Positions 45,701 to 57,977 are shown, numbered from the stretch's first letter. The stretch is 64,000 nt of DNA from Amphirosellinia nigrospora (GCA_004123355.1 SCHM01000001.1:13464193-13528192); one strand, 5' to 3'. Numbers and translations are program-made. Notes: generated from the sequence alone by a model not told the origin.

Positions 45701-48682
45701 GAGTTATGAAGAGGTTGTCTGGGATGAGCCCCCGCCACGGGACTCTGGCGCATCATGGAGGCCTTCGTCGCGGCCTACGACGAATATCTCAATGGCAAGT
45801 ACTTTACTGCAGTGCCTGATTATAAGATGCGTGAACGCATCGCGCTCTACAGGTCTCTCGACTTTGGAAAAGACTGCGAACTAAAGAGCCAGCCCATTCA
45901 ACTAAAACAAGGAAAGCTTATGGAATACCAAATGGAAGGTGTTAACTTTCTTTTATACAATTTTCACCAGCAGCAGAATGTGATCCTCGCGGATGAGATG
46001 GGACTAGGCAAAACGGTCCAGATTGTCGCATTCATCTCTGCCCTTACCCATTCTCAGCCGGGCTGCTGGCCGTTCTTAGTTGTGGTACCAAACTCTACAT
46101 GCCCAATTGGCGGCGAGAGCTAAAACACTGGGCACCTGATTTAAGGGTTGTGACCTACCACGGTGGAAGAGTCGCACAAGATCTTGCTTACAGACATGAG
46201 CTCTATCCTAATGGCCCTAACGGTGGCATGAAGGCTCACGTAGTCATCATGTCTTACGAAGCGGCTGCCAATGTTAAGAGTGTCTTTACCGGGTAAAGTG
46301 GGTTGGTTTGATAGTTGACGAGGGACAAAGATTGAAGAACGAAGAAACCATGCTCTACAAATCGCTCCAGGATATGAAGATTCCATGTCGAGTGCTCCTT
46401 ACAGGTAAGGGGGAAATGGCTTGCTTCTCACGTCCATGGCGGTTGGCTAACAAACTATCAAGGTACACCTTTGCAAAATAATAAGCGAGAGCTTTTTACC
46501 CTCCTACAGTTTATTGACGACAAGAGAAATGCTGAGGAGCTAGATGCGAAATACGCCGAGCTGACAAAAGATAACCTCCCGGAATTGCATAGCCTTATCC
46601 GGCCATATTTCTTGCGGCGAACCAAAGCTCAGGTTCTGAAATTCCTTCCTCCGATGGCACAAATCATTTTGCCAGTAACCATGACCGTCGTTCAGGAGAA
46701 GCTGTCCAAGTCCATCATGGCGAGGAACCCTGAGCTCATTAAAGCTATCATCTCGAAATCGAGGCTCAAGGCTGGAGAGCGGAAAAGTATGAGCAACATT
46801 CTCTCTGATCTCCGGCAGCTACTATGCCATCCATTTTGCTTCAACAGCGAGATTGAAGATAAAACAGTGGATATGACCCAGATGTATCGGAACCTCATTG
46901 AAGCTTCGCCAAAACTGTTGCTATTTGAACTGATGCTCCCGAAATTAAAAGAGAGAGGCCATCGCGTTCTAATCTTCAGCCAGTACCTTCATTCTCTTAC
47001 AATTCTAGAGGACTTCCTGACTGGCCTAGAGATGCCTCACGCGCGGATCGACGGGACCCTATCTGCCCTAGAGAAACAAAAACGTATCGATGCATTCAAT
47101 GCCCTGACTCTCCTCTGTTTGCTATGCTGCTTTCCACTCGTGCCGGAGGTGTTGGAATCAACCTCGCTACCGCAGACACGGTAATCATATACGACCCGGA
47201 TTTCAATCCACACCAAGATATTCAAGCGTTGTCGCGTGCGCATCGTATTGGACAAAAACGCAAGGTATTATGCTTCCAACTTATGACAAAGAATACGGTC
47301 GAAGAAAAGATCATGCAAATGGGCCGAAAGAAGATGGCACTTGATCATGCTCTCATCGAGAGTATGGACGCAAAAGAGGAGGCCAGTGAAGACCTAGAAT
47401 CTATTCTCAACCACGGAGCCGCCGCCCTGTTCAGTGACGAATCCAAAGACAAGATTATTTATGATCACGCATCTGTCGATAAGCTCCTGGACCGGAGCCA
47501 GATCGAAAACACCGACACCGGGAATGATGATTCGGCCGAAACACAGTTTTCCTTTGCACGGATCTGGCGAACGACAAGGGTGAGCTCGCCAGTGATACGG
47601 GAATTGCAGCTGAAGACGTAACGCCGGAGCCAAGCACGAGTATTTGGGAGAACATTCTTAAGGAGCGCGAAGCAGAGCACGAGCGTGAGCGTGCTGCAAA
47701 TCAACGGGTCTATGGTCGTGGTGCCAGACGACGGGGCACACAAGGCATTGACTATAAGACCAACCGCGTAGGTTTCATTGAAGGTGTTGATGACTTCTTA
47801 TTAACAATAGGGCAGCCCAGAGGAGAAAGCGTCGGTTCCGAAGTCGACGTGGAGGGCGATGAACTATACATCGACCAGAACGAGATGGACGATGATAGCG
47901 AGGACTATAGAGAGGCAGGCGAGTTATCCACGAGTCTGGAAAAGAAAAAGCACCAAAGGTAGAATCCTAACCACAAGGACTCGGAGGAGCCCGAAGAAAG
48001 AGACTAAAATGAATGGTCCGTCTAGGAACTCAAAGAACGCCGAACGATACATCGCAACCTCCACCCCAACAAATCCAACCACCCAGCAACCCCACGGGGT
48101 CCAAACCAAAAGCACGACCCAAAAGAACGGGCCCGAGTCAGCCGTTCCGACGCCAATGCTGCCGTCGACCATAGGGTCACAACCACCTGCACCTCGGCCT
48201 CAGGCAATTCCATCTCCTCGACCTCCTCACTCACAAGCACAGCTCCAGACAACACTTCCCCCACGCATTTTAAACAGTAACTCACAAACCCCTACCCCTA
48301 TTCCTAATCAATCGCACTTGCTAACTATAAATTCCCACTCAACTAACCCCATTACCCCTTCCAATATGGGTCGGCCAGCCGCTTATTCCAACGGACTACG
48401 TCGCCGAGCCATCGTCAGATGCCGACCCTTCAGCCGCCCGCAGTGCGACTCCCTAATGGCGATGTCACTCCTACCGGCCGTATTGGAGGCGGAGCTCCTT
48501 GTGCTCTTTGCCGCCGTGAGCACCTCACAACCAGTCCATGTGTCGATCTGAACTCGGAGCTTTCGCTACGCTTAGCACTTGATAGACTCAGGGCTGGTGG
48601 CGATGGCCAAGCGATACGCGCTGCTCGCAGCTACCTCACTCAAAGGCTCCAAATTGTGACACAACGAGGGATTAAAAAATGA
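42780..48682 (+). CDS. Chromodomain-PHD-SNF2 chromatin remodeller, Mit1/Mi-2-like, frame-disrupted
   Basis: ATP-dependent nucleosome remodeller related to fission-yeast Mit1 of the SHREC silencing complex and to Mi-2/CHD proteins (family knowledge). It starts MDAMEVIRDEPG; 'RKVLRVVDEFERGGETYYQV' is an N-terminal chromo-like segment. PHD region: 'CESCAESGGARNPLVHCQGC' with 'CKFC' and 'CQVCKMPGLSC'. Chromodomains: 'MEYLVKW' with 'GRSHFHDTWMP' and 'TSVFVKFQGLSYEEVVWDEP'. SNF2 motifs: 'ILADEMGLGKTVQ', 'LIVDEGQRLKNEE', 'IFSQYLHSLTILEDFL', 'AGGVGINLATADTVI' and 'RAHRIGQKRKV'. A C-terminal 'CALCRREHLTTSPC' zinc knuckle closes the protein. Sure exon borders are 43320, 44042, 46404 and 46463. The 0.7 kb at 43321-44041 probably holds an unresolved exon. 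About a dozen one-base frame changes occur, mostly apparent deletions (for example near 44650, 45115, 45435, 46098, 46294 and 47120). Confidence 0.85.
43321..44041 (+). other. Intron region with CT-rich low-complexity tract
   Basis: A GTAAGT donor at 43321 and an ACGTAG acceptor at 44041 bound this region. At 721 nt it is much longer than the other introns here. A possible exon near 43358-43500 ('DRLKYLDLHN' in one frame) does not join in phase. The stretch 43495-43590 is a CCTTCA/CATCAC low-complexity tract. Confidence 0.4.
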
Positions 48683-49827
48683 ATGAAGATAAATAAAATC
48701 AAGACATAGCAGATTAAACCAGCCGAAGTCTGAGATAGACAGGTAGTTTACAGTATGTTCTATCTTAACTTGAAGCAGGTGAATTGTGCTCATTGCATTG
48801 CGATACAGTTCACAGGACTAGTTCAGAGCTATACTACATACTGAGATGAGAAATGGCAATCACTTTGCAGATTTTATAGCAACCAGACATAAAAAATGAA
48901 AATAGTAGGAGATCTCTGTATGCGTATGCTGTGTATTTCTGTGTATCTGTGTGTGTGCAACTGGCGGATTATAGGCCGTTTGTCACGTGGGAAACACAGG
49001 ACAAAAAGCTGCGGGTAGCCGTTCTGACGCATCTAACCTTATTTGAGGATTATTTACAAACGGTCGTGATAGCCACTACCCAGTCACGACCCAAAAACAA
49101 GCAATGATTTGCTTGCCTTGCCTTGCCTGCCTACCTGTCTTGTCTCGCTTGCTTGATCGAAACCCACTAGATCTAGTTATTTCTGTCCCTGACTGAGTAC
49201 ATCTATTGATGCCCTGCCCTCTTTTCTCCGGTGTGTAGCTGTATCGGCAGATTAACGCTTTCCTTCCTGTCTTTTATGTTGTCTGTCTCTTCACCCCTGT
49301 GCCATCGCACTCGACCTAGTCGGGAAGCACACGACGGATTACTCTTTTCAAGGTGTCGTCGGGTCTTTAATCCTCCTTATTTTCCAGCCACTCCACCTTC
49401 ACCGATAATAGGCCGCTATCACCAATGATTTAGGTTCACGTGTCCCATCATCCGTTTGTTGGCTTAGGTTCACCTCTAATAATTCCATTTAATTGATTGG
49501 CGAGGGGAGTGGGAAACAGGACCTTGCAGACCTGGCTCTCAGAGACCTACCTCGCCTCGCCTCGCCTACCGCTCATTCAATATGGATATGCCTCTACGTA
49601 CCGCCGCGTCTGCCTCGCCCACCACGTCTGGTCCAGCTATCAACTCTCCCTCCAACCTGTCTTACTCATCCAAGCCATCTCACACATCCACACGGAGCAC
49701 TTCCCCAGATTCAGCGTCGGCTAGCGCTCTCTCTTGTCATTTCTTTCCGCTCGTTGACGTGAGCGTGGCGCCCACCAGTATAGAGTACACTCCCAACACC
49801 CTTCTCGACCCAGATAGCAACACCAAC
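48683..49827. other. Intergenic spacer and probable 5' leader of the CCCH gene
   Basis: Pyrimidine-rich sequence, including clctcgcct-like repeats near 49552-49570, probably forms a long leader. An in-frame ATG at 49582 extends the downstream frame by 82 codons, but the composition looks like leader DNA. A possible CTTGCCTTGC repeat lies near 49105-49125. Confidence 0.4.
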
Positions 49828-51747
49828 ATGGACAAGAACTCTTTTCAGTCCATCAATGACCGCCGTAATAAGCTCGCGAACGAACGACTGACGGGAAATC
49901 AGTTCCCACAAACCCAACAACAGCTGGCATCGCCACCGACTCAGGGTGCTCGGCCCAACGTACCAGGACCGCCTAGCCATCATCGTAACCTCGCTTCAGC
50001 CAACTGGAGGGCGCACACGGCCGAGGATGCTATCTTTTCCCAGCCTCGTGTTAACATGTACAACCACTTCGATGCCCACCACTTACAGCATCCATCTATC
50101 AGCCCCACGTCCTTCCCCAACGCTCGCCTGGAACAGTACCAACAGCAGTCTAATACTAGTGTGACCTCATATCCGAACCTCGGTCCGATATCCGATACTC
50201 AGCTGGATGGAAGCTTCGCCTACTGCTATGACCGTGGCAATGGCCAATACACCCGGCTTATCCCAGCTGACTTGTTGCCGCCGCTTCAGAATATCCCCGC
50301 CGTACAACATGGTTGTGCTGGCATGGTCGTGGTACCTCACCCACGTGGTTTGCCTCCAAACGGACACTCAAGCAACACCGAGCCTGTTGCCCTGCGAGTA
50401 CGTATGAGTTTTCCTCACAAATTAGTATCACGTCCGAACCGTTTTCCGTGTTATCTTTTTTGCTACTAAACTATCTTCCCAAACAGAGTGCCCCTTCGAC
50501 ACCTACTTCGTCAGCGGACACAATCCAGGTAAGCTACATGGTCGATCATGCATCACATCGTAGCTCCCGGGCACCTATTCAGAGTAGATTTCATGTAGGA
50601 GTTTGTATCGTATTTTCCCATCGCTCAAGTGCCTCAGCCTTGGCTCTGAAACAAGGGAGGGTACAAACAGAGCTCCGTCAAGTCCAGTCGTGTCCCTTGG
50701 CAACTTCTCATAGATGTGCACCCGCCCGGCCCGTCAAAAACATCCTCACATTGGCTAACCCTGACCTTGTTTAGTCACGAATCGATAATATCGTCGCCGC
50801 TACTCCCCAGCACCGGCCCACCTTCCCGGACCCGCCGGTGGCGGACCCTCTCCGTCACATAACGTGCCCCCAAGCCACCGACGAGTGAAGATTTACTGCG
50901 ACAAATGGGTGCATGAGGGCGTCTGTGCGTTCACTCAGCAGGGCTGCAAGTATAAGCATGAAATGCCATCGGACAAAGTCACGCAACACCTACTCGGTCT
51001 CTTCCACGGCTATCCACAGTGGTGGAAGAAACACCAAGCAGACCTAGCGAGACAACGAGAGACGCCGTCGCCTGAGGCTCCCAAGAATAGCGGTCAGAGC
51101 AACGAGTCACGATCGAACGCTGAACGATACATTGGTCGCACCAATCCCTCGGCGCCCGTAGCCGGAGGCACTCGCGGCGGAGGTCTGGGCTTGGCCGCTA
51201 ATCCAAGCGACCAACTTGCATGGCGACATAGCGGCGAGTACTCCGGCGATCCTCAGGCGCTAGGATCTGCCTCCTCTATAGGACGTACGGCCACATCTCG
51301 AGGTATGTCTGGTGCTCCGAGGAACAGTATGGGTATGTGTGCAAACATCTCTAACGGATGACTCGGCATCAACACCTATGGTACCTGAGAAGCTATGCTG
51401 ACTCGTCTCTCTCAAGCTACCCGCACCCCGATAACAACCTATCGCCTTGTCCCGTCTCGTACGGATCCCCCTTCGGCCCCATCGCTCCCCCGGCACGTAA
51501 CAACGCTGCTGGAACCGAAGGCCTGCGCGGCTCATCAGGGGCACAGCCGAGTATGGAATCGCGTGTTTTATCTCAGGGTACACGACGAGACTCTCCGGTC
51601 GGGCCCGGCGTTCATACCTCTTCCATGATACCCACGAGCAACCCGTACGCATCGCTGGACGCCCTCGACGACGGCGGCGATCAGGACACGAGCGATAACC
51701 CCACATATGCCGAAGCCCCGCGTCCGGGTGGTGCTCGTTTGTCGTAG
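49828..51747 (+). CDS. CCCH-type zinc-finger protein
   Basis: The start is placed at ATG 49828 (CAACATGGAC, MDKNSFQSINDRRNKLANER); an upstream in-frame ATG at 49582 is possible. Exon 1 ends at 50397 (GTACGT donor), exon 2 is the 42-nt 50487-50528 ('SAPSTPTSSADTIQ') and exon 3 begins at 50775 ('SRIDNIVAATPQHRPTFPDP'). One frame change near 50855 leads to the finger 'IYCDKWVHEGVCAFTQQGCK' with 'YKHEMP', spacing C-x8-C-x6-C-x3-H. 'HLLGLFHGYPQWWKKHQ' follows, then disordered sequence. A GTATGT donor near 51332 and a last exon from about 51418 ('YPHPDNNLSPCPVSYGSPFG') reach the stop at 51747. Probably an RNA-binding protein (inference from the finger type); I do not recognise a named orthologue. 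Confidence 0.7.
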
Positions 51748-53590
51748 CGATGACGGTACCCACACACAACGGACTCCTAAATCGAGGACTGGAGAACACT
51801 CCAGACTAGGACTTGATAGCAGTGAGAGCTAGACTGCACGTGCTAGGTTGATCTCCCATGAGCACCGACCTCGTATCAAATTGCTTGGAATATCTACCTC
51901 GCCTTCATATCCTTTCTGTCTGGACACCCCTAGATCCTCCACATCCTTCCTGCGGCACACATCCAACGCTCATTTTCGAGCCAGAGGCCGAATTTCTTCT
52001 CTCGAATCCAGGCTTACACACACACATACAAACAACACCAGCATACAGCATACATACATACATAAATACATACGTACAAGATCATCTCCAACTACTCAGG
52101 TCAAAGTGTACACTATATGGGCTACAGTCCAGGCCATCCAGCCCGTCTCAACTCTCGAAAGGGGGGTGTTGGGTATCGGACACCACTTACGACAGCATTC
52201 CTCTCATCACACAACTACACGCGCACGCTGTTTTCGGTGGGAGGAGCGGAAATACAATACTAAATAAATGCATGACATTGAATGAATGAACGGCGCGAGC
52301 AAGCGTTATAGATGGAAAGGAGGGGGATAAAAAAAAGGAGACATTTGATTGATTGGTGGATTGATGGTCGTAGGGACCTCGATCTAGCTTGGCGGGGGAC
52401 TGCCTTTTTCTTGCATCGTAAGTAGGTAGGTAGGTAGGTAGGTTGGGATATGAGGACTTAGGAATGGAATGAAGGAAGGAACTATCTGCCTATGTGATGG
52501 TATCTACGTAAAGGCGTAGGTAGGGAGGTATGAGGAATGATGAATGAGAGATTTAGCTTGGTTTTTCTTGACCATATGTGTGTCTATGGGAATGTGTGTG
52601 AATGTTTGAATATGCTTTTCTTGAGTGGTGATGTACTAGATTTAGACCTACATAGGTCCGGTCCGGCCCGTGTAATTACCCAAACCTTAGTCTCCGACAA
52701 GGATCATTTTACGACGTGGATGCATCCGATAAAGACTTCCTTTCCGGACCGGCAGAGGAGGCCTGAAAAAAGTTGTTCTTTTTGGTGTTTCTTCAACGAC
52801 GAACGACGCCATAATACACGCTAGGCTAGCGCGCCATGACATCGGCCCACTTGCCTGGATTACCTATTCGGGGCTAAGGCGATGCTGTGGTTGGTGGAAG
52901 CTGGGCGGGTGATCTACTGCGCGTATAGCGCCACATTTTTAGGTTGGAGGGGGTTTTGGCGAGGTTTGATTTGGTCGTGTTGGACCCTGCATAGGTAGGC
53001 ACTTGGGTCTGACTGCGGCGACTATAGGTAGGTGGGTAGGTAGTGGGGATAATGGTGTTATGTTACGCTGCTGAGTGAGACTTTATTGCTTGATGAATCG
53101 GAGTTAATCATTGGTAATGCTAACCTGCTTGAAAAGGTCGTTAGAATGAATAATAGCACAAAAGACGAAGAACCCTCGTTACGTTTACTGCTGGCACCAT
53201 AGACTAAAAGATCCGTGTTTGTCAAGATTCCCATAAGGTCAATAATATGGCGTATTAAAGTGTAATCTTACTTTGTAAGCAAAAAGAACTCTGGTCATAT
53301 AACGCTCGAATAATAATTCGAGTGAGCCCGTAATATTACTAAAGTGGGTACTTACACGAGAAAATGCTCTCATTATAGGCAGCCATAGCCAACTGTTCTT
53401 GGACTCCAACATCCTAAAAACGAAACCGTACTGAGTGGCCAAATTTCGGATAGATTCAGAGGAGAGAAATCTAGCTAGTGTGGCAGTAGTTGTGCGTGTC
53501 CTTGGCGGATGTATGGGGGGTTTGCACTCGCCCAGCCACCACAGCCACTTCCACAAGCCACACTTGCCCCTGATCCCAGGGCCTTCAACA
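51748..53590. other. Intergenic spacer with tetranucleotide repeats
   Basis: Contains ATAC repeats near 52045-52075, a TAGG tract near 52422-52444 and shorter relatives. No supported gene; a minus-strand frame at 53239-53613 shows no recognisable domain, though it might include a 3' exon of the mucin-like gene. Confidence 0.4.
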
Positions 53591-55672
53591 TTATTTCGCT
53601 CCGGTAAACGCATACTCTAGGCAGCCGACTTGCCATTTGCCACCAACACCTTGATTATTACAGTTCGTATAAACCTTCCTCAGCACTTCAACAGAGGTCA
53701 ACTCATAGTGCTCACCCGGAAGCTCGTCGTCAGCTGCCCCTTGCAGCGGAAGCCGGTAACTCTGCCTGTCCACCGTAGTAACACATCCGGATACCCAGCT
53801 AACCGAGTAGTCGTACGAAATTCCGTGTCCGTCTCTGTCAAAGGCTTGGAGCGGGGTTATTACGACTGTTGGTGTAGGCGTAGGCTCCGTTGTAGTAGTA
53901 CTTGTAGGGGTCTTTATAGGGGTAGTCTGCTCAGTTGGGCTCTCCGTAGGCGTGGTTGTAGTAGTACTTGTGGGGGTCTCCATGCTGGTAGTCTCAGTTG
54001 GACCCACCGTGGGCGTGATCTCCGTGGTTGAGGTCTTTGTCGAAGAAGGCGATAATGTTAAGCTCTCAGTAGTAGATAGTGATGGAGTTAAACTCTCTAT
54101 AGTAGAGGTGATGAGGTTAAGCTCTCTTTAGCAGAGGACGAAATGGTTAAGCTCTTAGTAGTAGAGATTGAGGAGGGTAAACTCCCTATATTAAAGTACT
54201 TTTCCTAGAATCCATCCACCTTACGAAAGACGTAGGATTTGATTTCGTAAAACAGCTCGTCTTCGACGAGTTCAGTATGAGCGTTCTGTGGCGGGTGATA
54301 AGGTTACGTTCTGAGTAGTAAAGAGTGAAAAGTTCAAGCTCTGAGTAGCAGAGGGCGAAATAGTTAGACTCTCAGTGATAGAGATTGATGAGGTTAAACT
54401 CTCTACATTGGAAGGTGATGAGATTGTACTTCCTGTAGTAGGGGGGTTATGAGTAGTATAGAGTGCCGAGGTTAAGGTCTCTATAGTAGATCAACGTTAA
54501 GCTCTCGGTAGCAGAGGGCGAAATGGTTAAACGGGAAGGTTGGGTGGTTAAACGGGAGGGTTGGGTGGTTAAACGGGAGGGTTGGGTGGTTAAACGGGAG
54601 GGTTGGGTGGTTAAACGGGAAGGTTGGGTGGTTGACAAAGACGATCCTGAAGATATCGACGAGGGCAAGGGACACACGATGGCGCTACCTGTGGGCTCTT
54701 GGCGACCTCTAACAGCGCCGGGGGGTCAATAGCTACTTGATTTTGAAATGGGAGCCATTGTGACTGGTGGCTGTCTTGTAACTCGTGCCCTTCAAACCAA
54801 ACGCGCCAGGAGGCCTTTTCTTGGCAGCTTTTGGCCGGCTGATATTCTCCCAAGCTCGAGGGCCGTAAAGGACCTTCTCATAGGGTACATTCAACCCGTT
54901 AGGGGTCTTGAATATAGCCTTAATCTCGTTTTCGATTTGAGGCTATAACTAATAGTCGACGAGCTAATAGTTAAACTAGAACCTATAGACGAAGCGGAAC
55001 CCGTGGATAGGCGGGGACTTGTAGTGGAGAAGGTCATAGGCGAGCCAGAGCTTATAGTTGAGTGGAAGACTATAGTCGAACTAAAGCTTGTTGTACCTAG
55101 GGTATAACCAGTAGTTAACGAACTAATAGTGAAACTAGAACTTCTAGTCGAAGTGGAACCCGTAGATAGGCTAGAACTTATAGTTGAAAAGGTCGTGAGT
55201 GAGCCGGAGCTTATGGTTGCACCAGAGCCTAGAGTCGAAGAGCTTATAGCTGAGCCAGAGGCTATAGTTGAATTGGAGATTATAGTTGAACTAGAACTTA
55301 TAGCTAAAGCAGGATCCGTGGATGGGCGGTCATAGTTGAAGAGCCTATTATGGCTGAGTTAGATGTTGACCTGGAAAACGAAGAAGGGGATATGATTTCG
55401 TGTGTAGAGTTAATAGTCGAAATCGAAATGGCTTGCGTAGTAGACACGGTAATATCTGTTATGGACATACTACCTGAACTAGGCGATGTGCTGGTTACCG
55501 GAACACTAAAGTTTGAAGTAAAAACAGAATGGGACAGTGTAGCGGACAGAGTGCTGCTAATCTGCGGAGGTAAGAACATGGTGGAATTCGAGAAGCTAGG
55601 AATGGACCAACGGCGAGCTTTCCCCTGGGCATGTTGAGGGCTCGCTAGAATAGAGCCTGTCCCGAAGAACAA
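53591..55672 (-). CDS. Mucin-like Ser/Thr-rich secreted protein with C-terminal Cys domain, boundaries uncertain
   Basis: Across about 2 kb the minus strand encodes Ser/Thr-rich sequence in changing frames: 'SFTISSLTTGYTLGTTSFSS', 'TTQPSRL' seven-residue repeats (five), 'TESLTISPSS'-like units and 'TETTSMETPTSTTTTTPTES'. It ends in a compact domain 'FDRDGHGISYDYSVSWVSGC' ... 'YTNCNNQGVGGKWQVGCLEY' and stop at 53591. The NCNNxGVGG..GC pattern recalls the C-terminal region of some fungal secreted proteins, but I cannot name the family. The start is not resolved; the open frame at 55304-55672 is the most 5' Ser/Thr-rich piece. Several frame changes are present. The region around 54640-54950 has poorer composition and may contain an intron or damage. 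Role: surface or matrix glycoprotein (inference). Confidence 0.5.
53990..54520 (-). repeat. Degenerate repeat encoding TES(L/I)T-type units
   Basis: Recurring + strand blocks 'gttaa(g/a)ctctc' followed by 'agta(g)tagag' at irregular spacing of about 40-55 bp. They encode Ser/Thr-rich units on the minus strand. Confidence 0.6.
54524..54628 (-). repeat. 21-bp minisatellite, five copies
   Basis: The + strand unit tggttaaacgggagggttggg occurs five times head to tail, with one A/G variation in the first and last copies. Because 21 is divisible by three, the minus-strand frame encodes (TTQPSRL)5 within the mucin-like gene. Confidence 0.92.
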
Positions 55673-56494
55673 GAGAACCTAGGTAGGGCTATTACGCCCT
55701 GAATATGACCTAAATGCATAGCAGGCTCTTTGATTGCATAACAAGTTCGAGATTGCTTTTTGATACGAAAAGAAAGTACGATCACCGCTTCGATTGATTT
55801 GGTGAGGCTTTAGAATTGACCGGCCTCTTTCACAGGCAGATATCTAGTCCTTATATAGCATTTATGTCGTCACTTCTAATTGCAACAAACCAAGCAAAAG
55901 ATAAAAAAGACGTTGCGTTGGTAGTGGCTCGCGGCTGTACTTGCCGTCTTGTTGTTGGGGCATTCCTCTAGAGGATATGAATGGTCATCTACTTCAGCAC
56001 GTAACATACTCATCACGTAATTAGGGTTATATGCAGTTAAGTGCGTAACATGGAATTAGGAACAGTGCCTTGAGTGACTATGAATGTTAGCGATTGGTAT
56101 ACTACCAACGGTCTCGTTGTCATTTGTGCATCAAAGGTACCCAGTAGGTAATAAGGAGGAAATATCTGGCATGGGTGGCCCATTGTAATAAATAGAGTTT
56201 GCCACGCCCGAAAACTCTCCGAGAGGTAGGCACCGAACCCGTAAGTCGGCCGAAGTACCTAAGCCATCAAGGGAGAGCGTGTGGCAAAAGAAGGTTTGTT
56301 GTATCTTGTATAGGTCACGCAAGTCACGAGGAAGCGGGTCAGTACGTCATTGCTTCACAGTTTCACGGTTTCATAGTGAAATTGGATATTGCAGAAGTCC
56401 CTTTCTTATTCCTCTTTCAGCACCACCAAAAGAAAGCATCTCTGACCAGCACCCAGAGAAAGACTCTCGTAGCAACAAATCGAAGGAACGAATA
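55673..56494. other. Intergenic spacer
   Basis: Divergent upstream region between the mucin-like gene (-) and the ankyrin gene (+). No further feature recognised. Confidence 0.4.
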
Positions 56495-57585
56495 ATGGAC
56501 GTCGAAGAGGAATTCAGGGAAGCAAAGCGAGACGCACAACGCGAACTCGCTCTCGCGTTCAAGCAGGCCCAGAGCCAACAGCTCACCGCCGACGAAGTCA
56601 ATGAGCTCGAACAGATTTACGCCAAGAGGGCAGCGAAGTTAGACGCCAGGCGCAGAGAGATCGAGAGCCAGTTTGAGCAACTGCCCTCTCTACCATTACC
56701 TTTGCCATGGTATCATAGCTATGCTCCCTCGTCGGATGATTCGAATGACGATTTCCCTGGTTGGTGTCTCGACGGTAACATTGATGCTGTGACACGCCAC
56801 ATCGAGGCGCAGCAAGGCGACATTGACGACTCCTCGTTACAGCAGGGGCTTGCTTGGGCAGCTTTACGGGGAAAAGGAGAGGTGGTACGCTGCCTATTAA
56901 AGAAGGGGGCCGAATTACACGGTTATGCGGTCGAATGCGCGTGTCGGAGACAAGACTTAGCGCTCTTTAAGATCTTTGTCGAGTGTGGCTGGCACCCAAA
57001 CCAGCAAGTTCCTTATCCGAAGGGGGGGTTTGGAGTTGCTTTGCCGTATGTTGGAACCGAATGTTATCCGTATCGACTGCTGACCAATTGTATTTTCTTA
57101 ACAGATACTGCACCAATAACTTTGAGATTGCCGAATACTTGCTCACTCACGGGGCCGATCCGAACTTAGGCCCTTTAGACTGGAGAAAGCGTTCCGACCT
57201 CGGCTATACACCACCTCTGGACCATAGGTCGGGGTTCGCGTTGACACAAGCCGCCGCTTATGGCAACATTGAGGTGATCGACCTACTACTGCGACACGGG
57301 GCAAAACTAGAGTGGGCGACACCACTACACGCGGCACTGCGCGTCCCTGAAGCGTGGGAACGGAATCGCCCAGCTTTCGAGCATCTTCTCCATCTAGGTG
57401 CGGACCCGAATAAAAACATCCAGTTTGATTATGGCTACAGTTGGGAAATGGGCACGCCGCTCACTTGGGCCATCCTCGTCTCGAATTGGCCTGCTGTTGA
57501 CCGCTTGCTGGAGTGGGGTGCCGGTCCCATGTCTGGCAGAGTGCTGGACCTTGCTGTTGAGCATGGATGGCGACAGACGAAGTAG
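56495..57585 (+). CDS. Ankyrin-repeat protein with N-terminal coiled coil
   Basis: Two exons (56495-57045 and 57105-57585, donor GTATGT, acceptor AACAG) splice in phase to 343 residues with no frame damage. Residues 1-65 are a charged helix ('EEEFREAKRDAQRELALAFK') likely to form a coiled coil. Ankyrin-like units follow: 'GNIDAVTRHIEAQQGDIDD', 'AALRGKGEVVRCLLKKGAEL', 'FEIAEYLLTHGADPNLGPL', 'AAAYGNIEVIDLLLRHGAKL', 'PLHAALRVPEAWERN', 'FEHLLHLGADPNKNI' and 'PAVDRLLEWGAGPMSG'. No catalytic or membrane region. Such stand-alone ankyrin proteins are very numerous in filamentous fungi; the function is unknown. Its intact frame contrasts with neighbouring genes. Confidence 0.85.
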
Positions 57586-57977
57586 CTTGTAAAACCACCA
57601 CCTGAGGTTGATAGCAGTTATTAGCGGGGGCAACGTGATGTGAGTTCAAAGATTAATACTCCAATGGTTATTATTGATTATTGCACGTGTGAAGTAAAGA
57701 AGGGGATTTCTTGATGACTACATCTCATGAATTGCTGTGGGTGACACATAATGAAGGCATATTCATGTAGCTGGCAAGCTAAATTGATACGTAACTGGGC
57801 AACTACTACGGCTAGCTAAGATGATGTTATAAAAAAGGATTTTTTAGGACGGCGCAAGCATTCCATAAACTTAGACCTAATAAGCGTAAACCCCTTATTT
57901 ACGTTCAATATGGTGTATTAAGGAGTCAAGACAATCAGGGGTAAACGGCAAGGGTACTGTCATAATTGCGCGTACTA
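57586..57977. other. Intergenic spacer
   Basis: Short convergent spacer between the ankyrin gene (+) and the SNF2-RING gene (-). AT-rich with a small poly-A near 57832. Nothing else seen. Confidence 0.45.

Noticed and set aside
49582-49827. N-terminal extension of the CCCH protein from an earlier ATG
   Set aside because: In frame, but the composition is like pyrimidine-rich leader DNA; the ATG at 49828 has a better context and a protein-like start. Kept only as an alternative.
54524-54628. Interstitial telomere-like repeat
   Set aside because: The unit contains GGTTAAACGGG and GGGTTGGG but no TTAGGG tandem, and its length and coding phase fit a minisatellite in a Ser/Thr-rich gene.
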